A stretch of DNA of 64,000 nucleotides from Bacteroides_D sp963543925 (GCA_963543925.1 CAUUCP010000004.1:1-64000), one strand, 5' to 3'; shown: positions 9,218-18,388, counted from the first letter of the stretch. Notes: generated by a model not told the origin, from the letters alone. Program-made: numbers and translations.

Positions 9218-12200
9218 CTAGAAGTTGGCGGTAAGCCCGAGAGAGACGGTACGCATCGCCTTGTAACCGATACCGCCACCAAAACGTGGGTCATATCCCT
9301 GACGTGCAGAGAAGAGCCAGACATTGTCTGCCACTGCATAGACACGTAGAGAGGAGAGGTAGATCCGATCAGCCCAAGCCTTTGGCAGGGTATAACCGAG
9401 TGTAAGGTTATCGATGGAGAGGTAGCTTTTGCTTATAAAGAAACGATCGGAGAGTCCGTTCTGTTTAGCAACTTCCGACTTATTCATTCGGGGGATATCC
9501 GTATTCTTTTTCTCTGGAGTCCACGACTTTAGTAGGTCTTTGTGCATCGCCTTACCGTTCTCAGCACCTCCGTGCATCAACTCCATATAGGTATAGTCAA
9601 CGCCACGTCCCCCAAAAGCATAGGAGCAGGAAAGATTGAAGTCAAAGTCATAGAAATCTACCCCAGTACCAAAACCACCACTCAAGATATCGGGCTGCGC
9701 TTTGAAGATCACACGGTTTTCATTTTTAGTAGCTTCCGTATAGTTGGTGGTATTCTTTCCATCTCCCGTTGCCCATAGGGCATTTCCGTTTTTATCGACT
9801 CCGACATACTTCGGAATGAAGAGGTCACCGAGCGAACCTCCTTCTTGATATACATAGCTCCCGTGGATATATCCCCATTTTGAGCTTGCATTCCACTCTG
9901 CAGGGAGTTTCTGTAACTTGTTCACCACGTGGCTTCCATTGAGGTATGCGTTCCAGTCGAGGTTTCTGTTACGGTAGAGTGTTCCTCGCAATTCGAAGTC
10001 GATCCCGGTGTTGCTCATCTCTCCGACGTTAGCCCAGAAGGAAGAGTATCCTGTACTAGCTGGTACGGTCACTTCGAACAACATGTCGGAGACATTGCGA
10101 CGGAAGAAGTCTACGCTCCCAGAGAGACGATTTCCGAATATTCCGAATTCGAATCCTACGTTCAGGTTGTGGCTTGTTTCCCACGTGAGGTTCTCACTTC
10201 CCTTTGCAGAGAAGGATACCCCGAAGTCTCCGTTCAAATTGCGAAGAGAGTAGAGGTCGCGATAACCGAACGATTGCCCGATCTGGTCATTCCCCTGAAT
10301 ACCATAGCTTACTTTCAACTTCAACATATCGAGCCACGGACGGATGGGTTCCATAAATGACTCTTGGTGCATGAGCCACGAAGCCCCAACGCTACCAAAG
10401 TTCCCCCAACGCGCGTCCTTCGCAAAACGGGAAGAACCATCGCGACGGAAAGAGGCGCTCAGGAAATACTTTTCCTGCCAATCGTAAGATACGCGCGCCA
10501 AGTATCCTTCCACACGATACTGCGACTGAGAAGACGTTGCACGTTCGTTGTCAATTGCCCCAGAGAGTTCACGTGTCTTCAAAAGGAAGAGCTTGGAACG
10601 CGATCCAGAGAGGTAGTTATTCGTGCTTGCATAGTACTCGTGCCCCACGACAGCATCAACATGATGTTCGTCGAAGGAACGAGACCAGTTAATCAACTGT
10701 TGCACGTTGAGCGATATCGAACGCGTTTCACTCTTAGAGATCGATCCCCCAGTCGAGGCATTCTGTCCATAGAGTGGGTTCTCCGTTGAAATCGCCCCTC
10801 CCTGTTCAAAGTCGAAGCCGACACTCATCGTAGCCTTGAACCCGTAGGGGAGGATAAGATCCATATAGTCTCGCATCCCGAGCGTATAGACTTCACTACT
10901 ATTCACATTGTAAAGCTTGGTAGCCAACGGATTGGACCAATGCATGAAGGGGCGGTTTCCTAAATAGGGGAACTGTCCCGACCCGAAGTCATAGATCGGC
11001 AAACCAAGACTGTTCTTTGCAATCTGCTTATTCCGATCACGTACCCAGATGGGGTAGTGAGGGCCAGCGAAGTTGATCTGCGCAAAGATGTTATCGGAAC
11101 TAGAACTCGAGTTCGTTCCCGAATAGGCATCAGTATTGCTCTGAGAGAAGGAGACATTCCCCCCCAGCTTAAGCCAAGTCTTCGGGGTAAAGTCCGCACG
11201 CAAACGGGACGAATAACGTTCGAAGCTCGAGCCACGGAGATATCCCTTGTCATTGAGGTAGCCTGCGGAGAAGAAGTAGTTCACTTTGTCGGCACGCCCG
11301 GTGACGGACATCGTATACTCTTGACGCATATTGGGTTGGTAAGCCTCTTTATCCCAATCGTCGGGCTGCATCCAATACTTTTTCCCCGTAGAGGGGTCTA
11401 CGTGCCACTTCCCAATGGTTGCATCGCTCATGGCAAATGTACCATCGCTTCGCTTAGTAAACCACGACTCGGCATAAGCATCCTTTAGGGTGAAGGGGAA
11501 GTAAACAAGCCCCGCCTCCGTATTGCGGATATCCTCTTCAGCAGCAGTAATGCACTGCTCTGGCGTAGCATTTTGGTGACGAGGCGATTCGTAGAGATAG
11601 TAGTAATAGAGACCTTCGTAGTACTTTTCTATGTACTGCTTTGGGTCTGTAATCCGCTCGTAAGAAGGGATTCCGCGGAAGTTATAGCCCACCTTAGCCG
11701 CAACATTGATATTGGCAAACCCCGTCTGCTTAGCATTTGCCCCACTCTTGGTGGTAATCATTACGACACCGTTGGCAGCACGGGCTCCGTACAATGCAGC
11801 AGAAGCCGCATCCTTCAATAGGACCGTACTTTCTACATCGGCAGGGTTTATGGAAGACACGTCACCGTCATAGGGGACTCCGTCGACCACGTAAAGCGGT
11901 TCGCTACTTGCGGAGAAAGAGCCTTCGCCACGAATGCGCACCGAAGAAGCCGAACCTGGCTGATTGTTGGACGATGTAATCGTAACCCCTGGTACTTTTC
12001 CCGTGAGAGCGTTCATGACGTTGGAAACCTGCTTACGCTCCAACTCCTTCTCTCCCACGGAAACGGCAGATCCTGTAAAGGAACTTTTCTTTGCCTTACC
12101 GAAGGCCACAACCATGACTTCGTCAATCTCTTCGTTGGCCATACTCATTACCACGTCGAGGGTCGTTTTATCGCCAACTACAATTTCTTGGGTAGCGTAC

Positions 12201-12427
12201 CCCGTATAGGAGAATACAAGCACAGTAGTCGGATCTGCGACTTTGATAGAGTAACGCCCATCGGCATCGGTAACCGCGCCAGTGGTAGTCCCCTTTACTT
12301 GAATAGCCACTTGGATGAGAGGCTCCCCATCTTCAGCAGCGGTCACGACCCCTGTCACCGTACGCTGCTGTGCGTAAACAGAGACACCCAGCAGCGCAAC
12401 TACTAGGAGGATTAAGATTTTTTTCAT
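9218..12427 (-). CDS. SusC/RagA-family TonB-dependent outer-membrane transporter
   Basis: This 1069-residue transporter has a signal peptide (residues 1-19, ending VYA-QQ) and an N-terminal carboxypeptidase-D regulatory-like domain (about 22-105, TVTGVVTAAEDGEPL). The TonB-box/plug region (about 110-230) contains MNALTGKVPGVTI, PLYVVDGVPYDG and ALYGARAANGVVMITTKSG. A large beta-barrel follows, ending in SLGLTANF. It is the first gene of the susC-susD-C10 protease operon. Length and motifs match SusC/RagA proteins, which import glycans or, in RagA, oligopeptides. A 709-bp gene-free region upstream holds its regulatory sequence and a repeat element. Confidence 0.95.
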   Translation of the reverse strand: MKKILILLVVALLGVSVYAQQRTVTGVVTAAEDGEPLIQVAIQVKGTTTGAVTDADGRYSIKVADPTTVLVFSYTGYATQEIVVGDKTTLDVVMSMANEEIDEVMVVAFGKAKKSSFTGSAVSVGEKELERKQVSNVMNALTGKVPGVTITSSNNQPGSASSVRIRGEGSFSASSEPLYVVDGVPYDGDVSSINPADVESTVLLKDAASAALYGARAANGVVMITTKSGANAKQTGFANINVAAKVGYNFRGIPSYERITDPKQYIEKYYEGLYYYYLYESPRHQNATPEQCITAAEEDIRNTEAGLVYFPFTLKDAYAESWFTKRSDGTFAMSDATIGKWHVDPSTGKKYWMQPDDWDKEAYQPNMRQEYTMSVTGRADKVNYFFSAGYLNDKGYLRGSSFERYSSRLRADFTPKTWLKLGGNVSFSQSNTDAYSGTNSSSSSDNIFAQINFAGPHYPIWVRDRNKQIAKNSLGLPIYDFGSGQFPYLGNRPFMHWSNPLATKLYNVNSSEVYTLGMRDYMDLILPYGFKATMSVGFDFEQGGAISTENPLYGQNASTGGSISKSETRSISLNVQQLINWSRSFDEHHVDAVVGHEYYASTNNYLSGSRSKLFLLKTRELSGAIDNERATSSQSQYRVEGYLARVSYDWQEKYFLSASFRRDGSSRFAKDARWGNFGSVGASWLMHQESFMEPIRPWLDMLKLKVSYGIQGNDQIGQSFGYRDLYSLRNLNGDFGVSFSAKGSENLTWETSHNLNVGFEFGIFGNRLSGSVDFFRRNVSDMLFEVTVPASTGYSSFWANVGEMSNTGIDFELRGTLYRNRNLDWNAYLNGSHVVNKLQKLPAEWNASSKWGYIHGSYVYQEGGSLGDLFIPKYVGVDKNGNALWATGDGKNTTNYTEATKNENRVIFKAQPDILSGGFGTGVDFYDFDFNLSCSYAFGGRGVDYTYMELMHGGAENGKAMHKDLLKSWTPEKKNTDIPRMNKSEVAKQNGLSDRFFISKSYLSIDNLTLGYTLPKAWADRIYLSSLRVYAVADNVWLFSARQGYDPRFGGGIGYKAMRTVSLGLTANF

Positions 12428-12592
12428 GCGACCTTATACCTTAAACTTTGAATTTGTACGGCGCAAGTTACCCCTTTTTTTTCAGAACGTCCCTTGAACC
12501 TCCTGTTCTTCACTCCTGCACCTGTTTCTTTTTGCGAAAAATACACTACAAAATTCACGCCGAAGCACTGTACATAGACGATAAAGCACAAT

Positions 12593-12618
12593 ACCGTCCT
12601 AGAAAAATGTGTGTAAAT
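12593..12618. repeat. Solo end of the 355-bp repeat element
   Basis: ACCGTCCTAGAAAAATGTGT, followed by GTAAAT, matches the terminus of copies C and D (ACTGTCCTAAAAAAGTGTGT, then AAG). It sits directly against the outer end of copy A, so it looks like a remnant of a second element or a duplicated end. Confidence 0.5.
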
Positions 12619-12972
12619 ACTATCCGCAAAAGTGTATGACCATTTGCTTATTTCTCCGCCTACCGTCTTTTTTATACCCAGTGTGCCTACGACCACTTCA
12701 GGAAATCCTAAAGCACTATTTTTACACGATAAGCTCAATAATACAGTATAAGAAAAGGGGGAATATATACAGAATATAGGCTATTTTGGAGTAGGTAATT
12801 TTACCTAATTCCCTCCGTGTAGAGTACGTGTAGAGCACGTGTAGAGTCGGTGTAGCATTGGTGTACTCCTAGCATGCCTTGTTTGGGGATAAGGAATTGA
12901 GGAAAATATAAAGCGGTATTTCCCCGCTTTTCTCCCCAGTTGCTGTGATGCTTAGGCACTTTTTTAGGAGCG
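12619..12972 (+). mobile_element. Dispersed ~355-bp MITE-like repeat, copy A
   Basis: This copy runs from ACTATCCGCAAAAGTGTATG to TTAGGCACTTTTTTAGGAGC. It shares its whole length with the elements at 26578, 42426 and 60237. Shared internal parts are GGCTATTTTGGAGTAGG, a palindrome AGGTAATTTTACCT (12793-12806), five 11-bp GTGTAGAGTAC-type units (12817-12869), a near-invariant CATGCCTTGTTTGGGGATAA block and a C/T-rich TTCCCCGCTTTTCTCCCC block. There is no open reading frame of note, so it would be non-autonomous. The remainder of the 12428-13136 gap (12428-12592 and 12973-13136) holds only the presumed leaders of susC (TAACTTGCGCCG on the minus strand) and of the lipoprotein gene (TTAATTTGCGCCG near 13100), and nothing else that I recognise. 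Confidence 0.85.
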
Positions 12973-13136
12973 TATTGTACTCAAGAGCTTCCGTCTTGCA
13001 GTGATGTGAGATCACCTCATTCCAGCAGTGAATAGACCAAGAAGGTGTAATGTTCTTATTATAAATAAGCTCTATTATTTTGCCGAGTCACTCTTTTTTT
13101 TAATTTGCGCCGTTAAAAACAATACATAAAAAGGCA

Positions 13137-13778
13137 ATGTTTCAAAAGAAAACAGTTGGGATACTGGTAGGTATCTTGTGTGTCGCTATGACGCTAGGCT
13201 TATGGAGCTGTGGGTCCGATGAGAAGAAGAATAATAACTCCGTAGGGACTTATAAGGTGGCTTCCTTTGGCATCGAAGGGCTTAAAGAAAATACTTTTCT
13301 TATGGAGATCGGAGACCCAGAAAAGTCTGTGGCTTCTTATGAGGAATTCTCGAAAAAGATATTTGATGGGACGATATACTATTCTCCAAGAAGGGCTACT
13401 CGCGCTTGGAAAGATATAGCAAACGCTGTTCTAACGGTTAAGGCAGACCAAACCGTGGAGCTCACCACTCGCTTTACCGACCTAGGCGTAAAAGTAGGCG
13501 GGACTTTGAAAGGCGACGTATTGACATTCAAGGTAACGGAGAAGCCTTATCCTTGGCTCAAGGATGGCGTAGACTTCTTCAATAATGCGGTATCGATTCA
13601 TTGCATAGTTGCTAAAGATAGGATGATTTGCAAATTTGACGCTCATAAAATTATATCTAAGTTAATCGAACTTGGTAGCAAGGGTACTGATGATCAGGAA
13701 AAAGTGAACAAGGCAATGGAACTTCTAAAGAAGTTCGAAGGAGGACAATTTGTTCTCACCTTCAAGTCTGAGAATTAG
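13137..13778 (+). CDS. Small lipoprotein of unknown function
   Basis: The 213-residue product has a lipoprotein signal peptide (MFQKKTVGILVGILCVAMTL, then GLWSCGS; Cys about residue 25). An Asn/Lys-rich linker and a single soluble domain follow, with alternating strands such as NAVLTVKADQTVELTTRFTD and GGTLKGDVLTFKVTEKP; this looks like a small lipocalin/DUF4923-like beta domain, but I cannot assign a family. It stands alone between repeat copy A and a strong terminator, convergent with gltX. A weak -7-like TTAATTTG lies about 30 bases upstream. Confidence 0.8.
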   Translation: MFQKKTVGILVGILCVAMTLGLWSCGSDEKKNNNSVGTYKVASFGIEGLKENTFLMEIGDPEKSVASYEEFSKKIFDGTIYYSPRRATRAWKDIANAVLTVKADQTVELTTRFTDLGVKVGGTLKGDVLTFKVTEKPYPWLKDGVDFFNNAVSIHCIVAKDRMICKFDAHKIISKLIELGSKGTDDQEKVNKAMELLKKFEGGQFVLTFKSEN

Positions 13779-13800
13779 TGCAGTACTTGCACTGATTTTG

Positions 13801-13836
13801 CTGCGGTGTGCATCTTAGCGCGCCGCAGTTTTTTTT
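13801..13836 (+). terminator. Rho-independent terminator after the lipoprotein gene
   Basis: CTGCGG (13801-13806) pairs with CCGCAG (13823-13828), followed by eight Ts, 22 bases after the lipoprotein stop codon. Confidence 0.85.
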
Positions 13837-13871
13837 ATGCGTCAAGAGGGGTTGTACTCCACGTATACGAA

Positions 13872-13903
13872 ACAGGGCGCGCCCCGCTGGAGCCACGCCC
13901 TGT
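13872..13903 (-). terminator. Possible terminator hairpin for gltX
   Basis: ACAGGGCG (13872-13879) pairs with CGCCCTGT (13896-13903), 23 bases beyond the gltX stop. The minus-strand T tract after it is short (TTTC), so efficiency is uncertain. Confidence 0.5.
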
Positions 13904-13926
13904 AATAGTGCAGCGAAAAGTATAGG

Positions 13927-15465
13927 CTATGAGTAGATAGACTGCAGGAAATCGGCAAAACGTTGCAAGCGTAGTCCCGTCTCCTGTACGCCAAGGAAAG
14001 CAATAATCTCGCCCACGTGGATGCCTCGGGAGGCGCCTACTAAAGCCAAGCGGAGGGTATTCATCACTTTTCCCATTCCGAGCTTCTGCGTCTCGATATA
14101 CTCCTTTAGGCGCGCATCTATCGCCTCTGCGGTAGAGAGGGGGCTTTCGCACAGGAGTTCCGTTAACTGTACAAGCTGTTGTGACGAGTCGGGAGTCGTA
14201 TGTTTCTTTACCGCCTTTTCTTCGTAAGAGGTGGGTGCATTCCAGAAGTAATCGGTCTCGCTCCAGAGGTCTGATGTGAAATTCAGGCGGTTCTTGACCA
14301 ATGCTATGGCCATTAGAGCTCGCTCTGCGGGGACGTCTATTCCATGCTGTGTAGCGAGTGTTTGGAAATAGGGGAGCAGCGTTTCAGGTGCAGCCTCTGC
14401 GAGGTGCATATGATTGAACCACTTTGCTTTTTCAGGGTCGAAACGAGCCCCACTCTTGCTGACACGCTCTAGGGAGAACTTCGCCACGAGCTCATCTAGG
14501 TGTAAGAATTCTTGGTCGTCGCCAGGATTCCATCCTAAGAAGGCGAGCATGTTGAGGAAGGCCTCTGGGAGGTAACCATCTTCTCGATAGCCATGAGAGA
14601 GTTCTCCCGTTTGCGGTGCTTTCCACTCGAGGGGGAAGACGGGGAAGCCCAGCTTGTCACCATCTCGTTTCGAGAGCTTACCGTTTCCTGAGGGTTTCAA
14701 TATGAGCGGGAGATGTGCAAATTCGGGCTGCACCTCAGTCCACCCAAAAGCTCGATAAAGCAAATAGTGGAGCGGCAAAGAAGGCAACCACTCTTCACCG
14801 CGAATGACGTGCGAGATCTGCATCTCGTAATCATCGACGATATTGGCTAGGTGGTAAGTTGGTAGTTGATCTGCCCGCTTGTAGAGTACCTTGTCGTCGA
14901 GGGTTTCAGAAAGAACGTGTATATCTCCGCGAATAAGGTCGTGCATCTGGATAGTTTCCCCACGTGGGATCTTGAATCGGATAACCCAGTCGGTCGTTGT
15001 GCGGAGGAGTTCTTCGACCTCAGCAGGACAGAGAGTGAGGGAGTTACGCAGGGTGTCACGCGTATGGGGACCGTAGGCGAAGCTCTCGCCTTTGTTTTCG
15101 GCTTCGGCTCGTAGGGCATCTAGCGACTCTGGGGTATCGAAGGCATAATATGCCCATCCAGAGTCAACGAGACGTTGTGCATACTTCCAATAGATGTCGC
15201 GCCGGTCGCTCTGTCGATAGGGGGCAAACTCTCCTCCTTCGCGCACGCCTTCGTCTACCTGCAAGCCACACCATTCCAGCGACTGAAATATATACTCCTC
15301 TGCCCCAGGGACATAGCGTGTAGAGTCGGTATCTTCGATCCGCAGGATAAACTTTCCGCCGTGCTGGCGTGCAAAGAGGTAATTGAAAAGAGCGGTGCGA
15401 ACCCCTCCGATATGGAGAGGACCTGTGGGACTGGGCGCAAAGCGCACTCGGACGGGTCGATTCAT
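13927..15465 (-). CDS. gltX: Glutamyl-tRNA synthetase
   Basis: This 512-residue class I aminoacyl-tRNA synthetase charges tRNA-Glu. The N-terminus RVRFAPSPTGPLHIGG carries the HIGH-type motif (HIGG, residues 18-21), and the KMSKS-type loop is KLSKRDG (263-269). The alpha-helical anticodon-binding domain fills the C-terminal third. Length is normal for Bacteroidota. The start ATG precedes NRPVRVRFAPSP as expected. It lies 38 bp downstream of ribF on the same strand and is probably co-transcribed with it. Confidence 0.97.
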   Translation of the reverse strand: MNRPVRVRFAPSPTGPLHIGGVRTALFNYLFARQHGGKFILRIEDTDSTRYVPGAEEYIFQSLEWCGLQVDEGVREGGEFAPYRQSDRRDIYWKYAQRLVDSGWAYYAFDTPESLDALRAEAENKGESFAYGPHTRDTLRNSLTLCPAEVEELLRTTTDWVIRFKIPRGETIQMHDLIRGDIHVLSETLDDKVLYKRADQLPTYHLANIVDDYEMQISHVIRGEEWLPSLPLHYLLYRAFGWTEVQPEFAHLPLILKPSGNGKLSKRDGDKLGFPVFPLEWKAPQTGELSHGYREDGYLPEAFLNMLAFLGWNPGDDQEFLHLDELVAKFSLERVSKSGARFDPEKAKWFNHMHLAEAAPETLLPYFQTLATQHGIDVPAERALMAIALVKNRLNFTSDLWSETDYFWNAPTSYEEKAVKKHTTPDSSQQLVQLTELLCESPLSTAEAIDARLKEYIETQKLGMGKVMNTLRLALVGASRGIHVGEIIAFLGVQETGLRLQRFADFLQSIYS

Positions 15466-15503
15466 CGATAGTTCAACGTTACTTTTTTCACAAACAAAGG
15501 AGA

Positions 15504-16463
15504 CTAGAGCGTAAAGAGCTCTTCTTCCGAAGGAAAGATCTCGCGCAGAGTCTCCAAATCCTTGGTAATCTGCTGACGCAGGACGTCGAGCGTCGCGAAC
15601 TTAAGTTCGTTGCGAAGCTTGTGACGGAAGGAGACGAAGATGGATTGGTTGTAGATGGAGGTGTGAAGGGATGGTATGTAAGCTTCTATGGAGACAGCTC
15701 CGTCGGCATCGACCGTCGGTCTTGTCCCGACGTTGACAAGGGCAGCATAGGGGCGGACACTGGAGAGTGAGGGGATGAGGCACAGCCCCGCATAAACGCC
15801 GTGACTCGGGATAAGCTGCCACCCACTCCTGGGCTGCACGTTCGCGGTCGGAAATCCAATCGTACGCCCGATCTGTTTCCCATAGACTACCGTACCCCAG
15901 AAACCATAATCACGCCCTAGGGAACGCGCAGCCTGCTCGGTATCTCCCTCTAAGAGCATTTTACGAATAAGAGTAGAGCTCACCGTAATGCCGTCGATCG
16001 CCAAGGGTTCTCCGCGGTAGGCATCGATCCCCTTTTCGTCGGCAAACTGTTTCAAGAGGGTATAGTCCCCCTCGCCCTTATGCCCAAAACGATGGTCGTA
16101 GCCGATGAGGATTGCCGAGGGGTGCAGCGCAGCGTAAAGAGACTGGAGGAAGTCCCATGGGGAGAGGGCAGCGAGTTCAAGAGAAAAGTCCAGCACCAAA
16201 AAAGCCTCGACCCCTAGACTCTCAATCAGTTGCGTTTTATACTCTAGGGTATTCAGGAGCTTGAAGGTAGAGGTGTCGTGCCCGAGCACGATCCTCGGAT
16301 GTGGCCAGAGGGAGATAGCCAAGGCGGGACGTCCCATCTTGGCCGCGATAGACTGCAACTGCCCCAAAAGCTGGGCGTGACCGCGGTGCACGCCATCAAA
16401 GAACCCGAGAGTGAGCACAGGGTTAGAGAAATTCACTTGCTGCGGATCGCGCCATACCCACAT
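15504..16463 (-). CDS. ribF: Bifunctional riboflavin kinase/FAD synthetase
   Basis: The 319-residue enzyme phosphorylates riboflavin to FMN and adenylates FMN to FAD. The N-terminal nucleotidyltransferase domain has LGFFDGVHRGHAQLL (about residues 19-33) and STLIRKMLLEGD. The C-terminal riboflavin kinase domain has the GRTIGFPTANVQP motif and VNVGTRPTVD. It is the first gene of the ribF-gltX unit. A -7 box TATTTTTG lies 26 bases upstream of the ATG. Confidence 0.96.
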   Translation of the reverse strand: MWVWRDPQQVNFSNPVLTLGFFDGVHRGHAQLLGQLQSIAAKMGRPALAISLWPHPRIVLGHDTSTFKLLNTLEYKTQLIESLGVEAFLVLDFSLELAALSPWDFLQSLYAALHPSAILIGYDHRFGHKGEGDYTLLKQFADEKGIDAYRGEPLAIDGITVSSTLIRKMLLEGDTEQAARSLGRDYGFWGTVVYGKQIGRTIGFPTANVQPRSGWQLIPSHGVYAGLCLIPSLSSVRPYAALVNVGTRPTVDADGAVSIEAYIPSLHTSIYNQSIFVSFRHKLRNELKFATLDVLRQQITKDLETLREIFPSEEELFTL

Positions 16464-16489
16464 GTTTCTAGTAAGCTTGTACTGGTGTG

Positions 16490-16497
16490 CAAAAATA
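16490..16497 (-). promoter_or_regulatory. Bacteroidota -7 box upstream of ribF
   Basis: TATTTTTG on the minus strand (plus-strand CAAAAATA) fits the TAnnTTTG consensus and lies 26 bases before the ribF ATG. No convincing -33 box was found. Confidence 0.45.
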
Positions 16498-16614
16498 GGA
16501 AAAGTAACGCGCTTTTTTACTCAAGAGAGTCTCAGCGCCTTCCTTGCACAAAGAGGGACAGTATCGCCCCGCATGAATCCCCACAAGATGGAAAAGGGTG
16601 GAAGGGAAAAGAGA

Positions 16615-18243
16615 CTAAGAATGCAGGATCTCTTCCGCCCACTCGCCTACGTTCCTCGTCTTCTCGTCGAAGCTGACGCCCACCAGATGGATGGGACGTT
16701 TCGTCTTGCTGAACTTTGCCAAGTAACCACTCTCCTTGAGCTGGGTGATAGCCTCCTGTGGCGTACCTGCGGTCATTACCTTGAACTCGAAAAGGTAGAC
16801 CCGTTTGCGCGTCGTAATCACCATATCTACACGCCCCGTCGCACAAATCACCTCCGTCTGTACCTGCATATCAAGGACATAGAATAGAGCATAGAGAACG
16901 GACTGATAGTAATATTCTCGTAGCGGGCGTCCCTCCTCACCACTGGGGATATTCCCGTAATAAATCCCAGCGAGTACCTTTTTTACCCATAAGATCACTT
17001 CAGATAAATCCCCTGAGAGAAGGGCGCGATTGATTGACCCTATAGACTTGGAAATCAACGATTCATCCCCTGAGGTGTAAAACGGCAAAAGGCACTTTAA
17101 GAAACCTTGTTGTACCTCCTCATTAGGGAAGCCGAGGATGAAGTGGTCAAGTTGAGGCAGGTACTTCTTAATCGTCAGGTAGCCAGAATGAAACAACAAC
17201 GGAATCGTATCCTGCGTGCCGTAACGGAAGTTCTGTAAGGACGAGCTGTCCATTTCCACGTCATCATCGAGGTCTGGGATAGGGTAAGTATTATGCAGCA
17301 GTGCTTTAACGAGGTACTCTGGCGTAGCGCTTTCGAACCAGTAATAATCGTAAGTACTTGTTACCAAGACCTTAAGAAGACTAAAGGGGTTATAGACATT
17401 CTCTCCCTTACGAGAAAAACAATAACCGTCATACTCTTTCTTGAGTCGTTGACGTGTCGCTTTTACAGTGGTATTTTCTGCTAGGGCTAGTTTCTCTATC
17501 TCGGGCATAAAGTAGTCGGTAAGTTCTTGCTCGGTAAAGCCGCAGATAGCATCGTAATTATCCAAGAGCGAGACATCCATCAGGTTGTTAGCCCCGCTAA
17601 AGAGGTTCATCCTATTGAACTTGGTGATGCCCGTCAGGAAGGCAAAGCGGATGTAGCGATCGCAGTGCTTGAGTACCTCGTAGAATGCGCGAAGGAGCAA
17701 GCGGTTGACTTCGTTGAGCTCGGGGTTTTCTAGGGTGAGTAGGAGGGGCTTGTCATACTCGTCTATCAAGATAACGACCTGCTTTCCTGTCTGTTCGTAG
17801 GCACGTTCAATAACAGCCTTGAAACGTCCTGGGAGCGTCTTTGCCACTCCCTCGCTACCGTAACGATTTTCCAGTGCAACAAGAGACGTCTCTAGGCAGT
17901 TCTCCAAGACTTCGAAGCCATGCGAAAAATGCTCAGCATTCAAGTCGAAGTAGAGCACGGGACTCGCCTCCCACGGCTCGCGTTGTTGACGGTGGGCGAT
18001 CTCCTCCTCGTGGTCTGCGATATAGAGCCCCTCGAAGAGCTCCTTTTTTCCTTCAAAGTAAGCTTGTAGCGTCGAGAGGAAGAGACTCTTACCGAAACGG
18101 TGGGGACGGCTAAGGAAAAACGACTTAGAGCCAACACTCATAAATTTCACTATGTAGTGGGTCTTGTCTACATAGATCATCCGATTCCTTCGGATATCTT
18201 CAAAGGTTTGAACCCCCACGGGTAGCAGACGCTGTTCTGTCAT
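16615..18243 (-). CDS. DUF1703-type AAA-ATPase-like / PD-(D/E)XK protein
   Basis: The 542-residue protein combines an N-terminal AAA-ATPase-like domain (LPVGVQTFEDIRRNRMIYVDKT, P-loop-like SRPHRFGKSLFL with RFGKS at 49-53, and Walker B-like VVILIDEYDKPLL) with a C-terminal PD-(D/E)XK nuclease-like domain (GRVDMVITTRKRVYLFEFKV; Asp473, Glu486, Lys488). This two-domain family is often present in many paralogues in Bacteroidota genomes; its function is unproven, and DNA processing or defence has been suggested. The start chosen is the ATG at 18243, preceded by AAGGAG and a TATCTTTG -7 box; the open frame extends 39 codons further without support. All catalytic residues I can check are present, so it appears intact. 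Confidence 0.9.
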   Translation of the reverse strand: MTEQRLLPVGVQTFEDIRRNRMIYVDKTHYIVKFMSVGSKSFFLSRPHRFGKSLFLSTLQAYFEGKKELFEGLYIADHEEEIAHRQQREPWEASPVLYFDLNAEHFSHGFEVLENCLETSLVALENRYGSEGVAKTLPGRFKAVIERAYEQTGKQVVILIDEYDKPLLLTLENPELNEVNRLLLRAFYEVLKHCDRYIRFAFLTGITKFNRMNLFSGANNLMDVSLLDNYDAICGFTEQELTDYFMPEIEKLALAENTTVKATRQRLKKEYDGYCFSRKGENVYNPFSLLKVLVTSTYDYYWFESATPEYLVKALLHNTYPIPDLDDDVEMDSSSLQNFRYGTQDTIPLLFHSGYLTIKKYLPQLDHFILGFPNEEVQQGFLKCLLPFYTSGDESLISKSIGSINRALLSGDLSEVILWVKKVLAGIYYGNIPSGEEGRPLREYYYQSVLYALFYVLDMQVQTEVICATGRVDMVITTRKRVYLFEFKVMTAGTPQEAITQLKESGYLAKFSKTKRPIHLVGVSFDEKTRNVGEWAEEILHS

Positions 18244-18263
18244 CTCCTTGTTGTTGATTTGTA

Positions 18264-18271
18264 CAAAGATA
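18264..18271 (-). promoter_or_regulatory. -7 box upstream of the AAA/PD-(D/E)XK gene
   Basis: TATCTTTG on the minus strand (plus CAAAGATA) lies 20 bases before the ATG at 18243. Together with the AAGGAG just before the ATG it decides the start codon. Confidence 0.55.
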
Positions 18272-18388
18272 GGAAAAAGGGTACCGTCCCACTCGTTTCC
18301 CCCAAGGCAACAGCTGTCTTCGACACAGGGCGTGCCCTCCAGCGGTATTACCCTATACAACCCGATGTGCGAAGCGCAATACCTCCTA

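Noticed and set aside
12424..12738. Minus-strand ORF of 104 codons upstream of susC
   Set aside because: It runs through repeat copy A and the susC leader, with no family match and no promoter or ribosome site; other element copies do not keep it open.
12817..12869. CRISPR or replication origin suggested by the 11-bp repeats
   Set aside because: The units are too short and have no spacers; no dnaA gene or DnaA-box cluster is nearby, and the array occurs in all four element copies.
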